The translations under genes were made by a program, and so were the position numbers. A stretch of DNA of 27,748 bases from Desulfuromonadaceae bacterium (lineage in GTDB: Bacteria; Desulfobacterota; Desulfuromonadia; Desulfuromonadales; UBA2294). The stretch spans positions 1 to 27,748 of the forward strand of contig JAGXHN010000029.1 in the NCBI GenBank assembly GCA_024636225.1. Reading direction: 5' to 3'. Of the stretch, positions 24,690 to 27,748 are shown in pieces (positions within the stretch are counted from its first letter, which is position 1; every line of letters starts with the position of its first letter). The notes under the pieces are model-generated. The model had not been told where the DNA came from and ran no database searches. It worked only from the letters and a program-made list of their open reading frames with translations.

Positions 24690-25216
24690 GTTGATGACTC
24701 CGTAGTGAAGAGATCGGGGTGTTTCAGACGCAGGTCGTTCATGAGCTGATCCGAAACATGGAGCCGTTCACTAACGACCCGGCTGAGACTGAGGATGATT
24801 TTGTAGGCGACGGAAGGATTTCTTTTTGCCAGTTCATTGATGTCCGCCCGAAAAAGTCCGATCAGAACGGTCGGTTCTGATGCCCGGGCCGAAGCGGTTC
24901 GTTTTGAGGGGGCCGCGAGGGTTGTTTCACCGAAAAACTCTTTTAACCCGAGTTGCGCCAGTATGATCTCCCTGTTTTTAACAGAACGGTTGTAAATCTG
25001 TACGGTTCCGCTGCGTATGATGTACATGCCGGATCCCGGGTCTCCAGCTTCGAAGATCACTTCCCCGGCGCTGTAGGTGCGCAGATGCATCAATGATTCG
25101 AGTTGAATGCGGCTCCGTTTGTCGAGATCAGCGAAGATCGAAACCGAGCCGAGAAAGTAGGCGATCGACTCTTCCTCAAGTTTCTTGTGAAAAATATTAA
25201 TCCAGAGTGGATTCAC
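24686..25216 (-). CDS. Stand-alone cyclic-nucleotide-binding domain protein
   Basis: A 176-residue protein made of one cNMP-binding domain (about 20-140) and a C-terminal helix, without a DNA-binding domain. The phosphate-binding cassette reads FFGETTLAAPSKRTASARA, keeping the Glu and the Arg-Thr pair that hold the ribose and phosphate in CRP-type domains, so nucleotide binding is plausible. It starts with GTG at 25216 (AGGAG five bases upstream), 23 bases after the LolA-like gene, and overlaps the transporter gene. The lack of an output domain and the coupling suggest it controls the transporter by direct contact; this is inference. Confidence 0.88.
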   Translation of the reverse strand: MNPLWINIFHKKLEEESIAYFLGSVSIFADLDKRSRIQLESLMHLRTYSAGEVIFEAGDPGSGMYIIRSGTVQIYNRSVKNREIILAQLGLKEFFGETTLAAPSKRTASARASEPTVLIGLFRADINELAKRNPSVAYKIILSLSRVVSERLHVSDQLMNDLRLKHPDLFTTESST

Positions 25217-25239
25217 AACAGCTCCTGCGGCGACACTGT

Positions 25240-26073
25240 TTAAGGTTTAACCGACGCCGTGACTTTGTAATTAAGGAAATCAACCTGCATCTCCTCGACG
25301 TCTCCGGGACGACGAATATTACGGGTCTGTCTGGTTGGCAGATGAAAACCGGAGATTTTTTTCAGAGTCGTGACGAAATGATCGTCGATCTTGCCGTCGG
25401 GCGAGGTGACGCGAATGTCGACCGGGAACCATTCCCCGTCAAGCTCTGTATGACGAATTACGACGGTCAATTGCGGGCTCTCATTTGCCTCGATGACGAT
25501 CTGCCGGAGGAGCTTTTTTTTCTGATCGAGCTCAAACTCAAGGCGGGTGATGCCGTCTTGCGGAAGATCGAGTCCCGCAGCGTAAAAAGCCCCGGTGATT
25601 GTTGCCGGTTTTTCAAACAGAAACTCGATGTTGTGGAGCATCTCATTGCCGATCTGGGTGTCAGTACTTTTTGTCTGTGCCTGTCTGGCCAGCACTGTGC
25701 GTCGGTCTGCCTGATCTGCCGGAAAGAAAAAACGATCGAGATCGACGGCAAACTGCTGCGAAAATCGATCGATCATCTGCTGCATGGTCGGCATAACCGC
25801 CCCGCTGGCCCGGACCGTCGAACCGTGATTTCGACGCCAGTATTTAACCAGTTGGGGTTCAGCCGGACGCTGCATCTCCGGCGGCATGCTGGCGGTCATT
25901 CTGGCGATCATCTCATTGATCTTGCTGGTTTTTAATTCGACCTGGTACGATTCAAGATTCGGCTGCGCATTGGCGTAACGGCGTGAAACCTCTTCGATCA
26001 GGTTCGTTTGCGCAAAGAGCGAAGTCGGGGTGAGAAACAATAAAAGAGTGACGGCAAGGGCCGGATAGCGCAT
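25240..26073 (-). CDS. Secreted LolA-like protein, unknown function
   Basis: A 277-residue protein with a clear signal peptide (MRYPALAVTLLLFLTPTSLFA, cleavage after about residue 21). The mature part begins with a helix rich in Glu/Asn (IEEVSRRYANAQPNLESYQVEL) and continues with alternating strands (ITRLEFELDQKKKLLRQIVIE, LTVVIRHTELDGEWFPVDIRV), the layout of the LolA/LolB/LppX lipid-carrier fold. No lipobox. The assignment rests on pattern only and is moderate. It is the first gene of a cluster with the cNMP-binding protein and the AI-2E family transporter. Confidence 0.75.
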   Translation of the reverse strand: MRYPALAVTLLLFLTPTSLFAQTNLIEEVSRRYANAQPNLESYQVELKTSKINEMIARMTASMPPEMQRPAEPQLVKYWRRNHGSTVRASGAVMPTMQQMIDRFSQQFAVDLDRFFFPADQADRRTVLARQAQTKSTDTQIGNEMLHNIEFLFEKPATITGAFYAAGLDLPQDGITRLEFELDQKKKLLRQIVIEANESPQLTVVIRHTELDGEWFPVDIRVTSPDGKIDDHFVTTLKKISGFHLPTRQTRNIRRPGDVEEMQVDFLNYKVTASVKP

Positions 26074-26182
26074 GGTCTTCTCCTATTCTGAAAAAGTGTA
26101 ACGGTTCAGCACTTCTATTACGGCATGAGGTCTACAGCTGTTGCCTGCGTAAAGCGTTGTCACTTAACATCCTTTTTGTCAA

Positions 26183-26224
26183 CAGCAGTCGCCCACATTG
26201 TTGTGCGGTTTGAGCGGGCTGCTG
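26183..26224. repeat. Nested imperfect inverted repeat in the divergent intergenic region
   Basis: CAGCAG (26183-26188) pairs with CTGCTG (26219-26224), and inside it CCACA pairs with TGTG. It lies between the diverging LolA-like gene and uvrC. There is no T-run, so it is not a terminator. Confidence 0.4.
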
Positions 26225-26229
26225 GATAA

Positions 26230-26258
26230 TTACAAAAAAGTACGAATTTTTTTACTAT
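26230..26258 (+). promoter_or_regulatory. Possible promoter of uvrC
   Basis: TTACAA (26230-26235) and TACTAT (26253-26258) are 17 bases apart. Both hexamers are mediocre. The predicted start at about 26265 coincides with an inverted repeat. Confidence 0.4.
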
Positions 26259-26265
26259 AGCGCAA

Positions 26266-26278
26266 TTGTCGGCGACAA
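26266..26278. repeat. Perfect inverted repeat at the predicted uvrC transcription start
   Basis: TTGTCG and CGACAA flank a single G. The position just after a candidate -10 element would suit a repressor operator. Confidence 0.45.
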
Positions 26279-26356
26279 AATAGAGGAAAGATTTCCTGCT
26301 TTATTCCTTGTTCTGCTACACTGCAAAAAATTACGATTCGCATGATGGTGAGCAAA

Positions 26357-27748
26357 ATGGACACGTTGGACAAACAGTCGTACCCGGCTCTCCCCGGGGT
26401 CTACCTGATGCGGGGCGCCGATGATCAGGTGCTCTATGTCGGTAAGGCAAAAAACCTGCATAATCGTTTGCGCAGCTATTTTTCCGCCCGTGGTGACGGA
26501 CGGGCACAGATCCGCTTTTTGATGGAGAAGGTCGTCGCGATCGAGACCATTATCACCGATACTGAAAAAGAGGCGCTGCTGCTTGAAAATACGCTGATCA
26601 AGAAATATCGCCCCCGCTACAATATCGATCTGCGTGATGATAAGACCTATGTTTCGGTCCGGATCGACCCGGCAGAAGAATTCCCTTCGCTCAAGATTGT
26701 TCGTGCCGTGCGCAAAGACGGGGCGCGTTACTTCGGTCCTTATTCTTCAGCCGGTGCTATCCGGCACACTCTCAAAGAGATTTATCGCATCTTCCCGTTG
26801 CGCCATCATCCCCTTGCAACCTGTAAAAGTCGCGGTCGTCCCTGCCTCTATTATCAGATTGGACAGTGCAGTGGACCGTGTCATGGCCTGATCAGTCACG
26901 CCGACTATGGCCGGTTGGTTCAGGGGGTGATGACTCTGCTCGAAGGGCGTGAGGATGAGGTTCAGGCCCTACTGACCGCCCGCATGTTAAAGGCCTCCGA
27001 GGCGCTCCGTTTTGAAGAGGCCGCACGGCTGCGCGATCAGATCAACGCTTTGAAACAGAGTGTCGAAAAGCAGAAAGTCGCAGGGGATCAAGGGGGGGAT
27101 CAGGATGTGTTCGGTCTGCACCGCGAAGGGGGAGAGGTGGAGGTAGCCACCCTGTTCATCCGGCGCGGCAAACTGATCGGCAGACGGATATTCTCTCTCG
27201 AATGGTGCCTCGATGAAGATGCCCTGTTATCGAATCTTCTTCAGCAGTACTACGCCCGGGAGACCATCATCCCGGATGAAGTGCTGCTTCCGTTTGCTGT
27301 CGCTGATCCGGAGGTCCTGGCCGACTGGCTGAGTGAACAACGCGGTCGCAGAGTTCATCTTCTCGTCCCGCAGCGTGGCGATCGCGTCCGTCTGGTCGAT
27401 CTGGCCAACCGCAACGCCCGTGAATCGTTTCGCCAGCGCGGCAGTCGTCGCGAGGCGCAGCAGAATCTCCTTATCGAGTTGCAACAACGGCTGAATCTGT
27501 CGCGCCTGCCGCGCCGGATCGAATGTTTTGATATCTCGCATATTCAGGGGACGCAGATGGTCGGGAGCATGGCGGTGGTCGAAGAGGGGGAACCGGCCAG
27601 TCGTCACTACCGTCACTACCAGATTAAAACCGTGGCCGGTAATGACGATTTTGCCTCTCTGGCCGAAGTGTTGCGACGGCGTCTGCAGCGGGGTCTGATC
27701 GAGGAGAATCTTCCTGATTGTCTTTTGATTGATGGTGGCAAGGGGCAA
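26357..27748 (+). CDS. uvrC: Excinuclease ABC subunit C (uvrC), 3' end outside window
   Basis: The first 464 codons of the nucleotide-excision-repair nuclease that makes both incisions beside a lesion held by UvrB. The GIY-YIG 3'-incision domain opens with PGVYLMRGADDQVLYVGK and R38. A cysteine cluster (C-x6-C-x7-C-x3-C around residue 155) matches the iron-sulfur site reported for UvrC. The UvrB-contacting UVR helix pair (ALRFEEAARLRDQINALK) follows. The RNase H-like 5'-incision domain begins with CFDISHIQGT and reaches LLIDGGKGQ, holding two catalytic aspartates. The full protein should have about 600 residues. The ATG at 26357 was chosen (weak GGTGAG upstream); in-frame ATGs at 26342 and 26345 are alternatives. 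No stop or frameshift is seen. Confidence 0.96.
   Translation, partial: MDTLDKQSYPALPGVYLMRGADDQVLYVGKAKNLHNRLRSYFSARGDGRAQIRFLMEKVVAIETIITDTEKEALLLENTLIKKYRPRYNIDLRDDKTYVSVRIDPAEEFPSLKIVRAVRKDGARYFGPYSSAGAIRHTLKEIYRIFPLRHHPLATCKSRGRPCLYYQIGQCSGPCHGLISHADYGRLVQGVMTLLEGREDEVQALLTARMLKASEALRFEEAARLRDQINALKQSVEKQKVAGDQGGDQDVFGLHREGGEVEVATLFIRRGKLIGRRIFSLEWCLDEDALLSNLLQQYYARETIIPDEVLLPFAVADPEVLADWLSEQRGRRVHLLVPQRGDRVRLVDLANRNARESFRQRGSRREAQQNLLIELQQRLNLSRLPRRIECFDISHIQGTQMVGSMAVVEEGEPASRHYRHYQIKTVAGNDDFASLAEVLRRRLQRGLIEENLPDCLLIDGGKGQ

Noticed and set aside
26154..26182. Consensus -35 TTGACA on the minus strand before the LolA-like gene
   Set aside because: No acceptable -10 lies 16-18 bases downstream (CAACGC at 17), so it was not called a promoter.
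27227..27748. 173-codon minus-strand frame at the window end
   Set aside because: Antisense to uvrC, whose frame carries all catalytic motifs through to the end.
1..27748. CRISPR arrays, insertion sequences, prophage or defence genes
   Set aside because: No regularly spaced repeats, transposase, integrase or nuclease-defence motifs were seen; gene content is core metabolism, repair and envelope functions.

Overview
The window is core chromosomal sequence of a Gram-negative bacterium, most likely a deltaproteobacterium of the Desulfuromonadales (Geobacter/Desulfuromonas/Pelobacter-like). This rests on gene content: LpxC, NtrYX, an UbiB-type kinase beside a phasin-like coiled coil, QueH, a solitary DctP, an OFA transporter, the yebC-ruvCAB order and a sigma-54-type promoter. 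The placement is inference, not a database result. No mobile elements, CRISPR arrays, tRNAs or clear signs of recent transfer were seen.

Layout. 1-203: the 3' end of an rRNA operon (5S rRNA) with a terminator that also serves the converging ntrX. 244-3869 (-): ntrY-ntrX two-component operon with its own promoter. 3996-5008 (-): lpxC with promoter and terminator. 5130-11056 (-): a run encoding an unrecognised 755-residue protein, QueH, a patatin-like lipase, a phasin-like protein and an UbiB/ABC1 kinase. 11074-15923 (-): operon yebC-ruvC-ruvA-ruvB-GGDEF protein-lipoprotein, ended by a strong terminator placed 17 bases before the start codon of the unknown 755-residue protein. 15945-16981 (-): a cytidylate-kinase-like/BON fusion. 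17002-17955 (-): class II fructose-1,6-bisphosphatase (glpX). 18124-18834 (+): glycerophosphodiester phosphodiesterase. 18901-20023 (-): a lone TRAP-type solute-binding protein. 20137-21693 (+): MidA/NDUFAF7-type methyltransferase, then a NifU-type Fe-S scaffold. 21733-23537 (-): OFA-family MFS transporter behind a sigma-54-type promoter with three candidate upstream sites. 23556-26073 (-): LolA-like secreted protein, stand-alone cNMP-binding protein and AI-2E/PerM family transporter, tightly packed. 26357-27748 (+): uvrC, cut by the window end.

How the parts relate. DNA repair and recombination appear twice (ruvCAB, uvrC). Envelope and lipid functions recur (lpxC, patatin, phasin-like/UbiB, LolA-like, GDPD, AI-2E family). 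Signalling is represented by NtrYX, the GGDEF protein and the cNMP-binding protein. The most informative non-coding signals are the sigma-54 promoter with repeated TGCAA-type sites upstream of the OFA transporter, the terminator directly before the unknown 755-residue gene, and a perfect inverted repeat at the predicted uvrC start point. No clearly new multi-gene system is evident; the best novelty candidates are the 755-residue protein and the regulatory arrangements.
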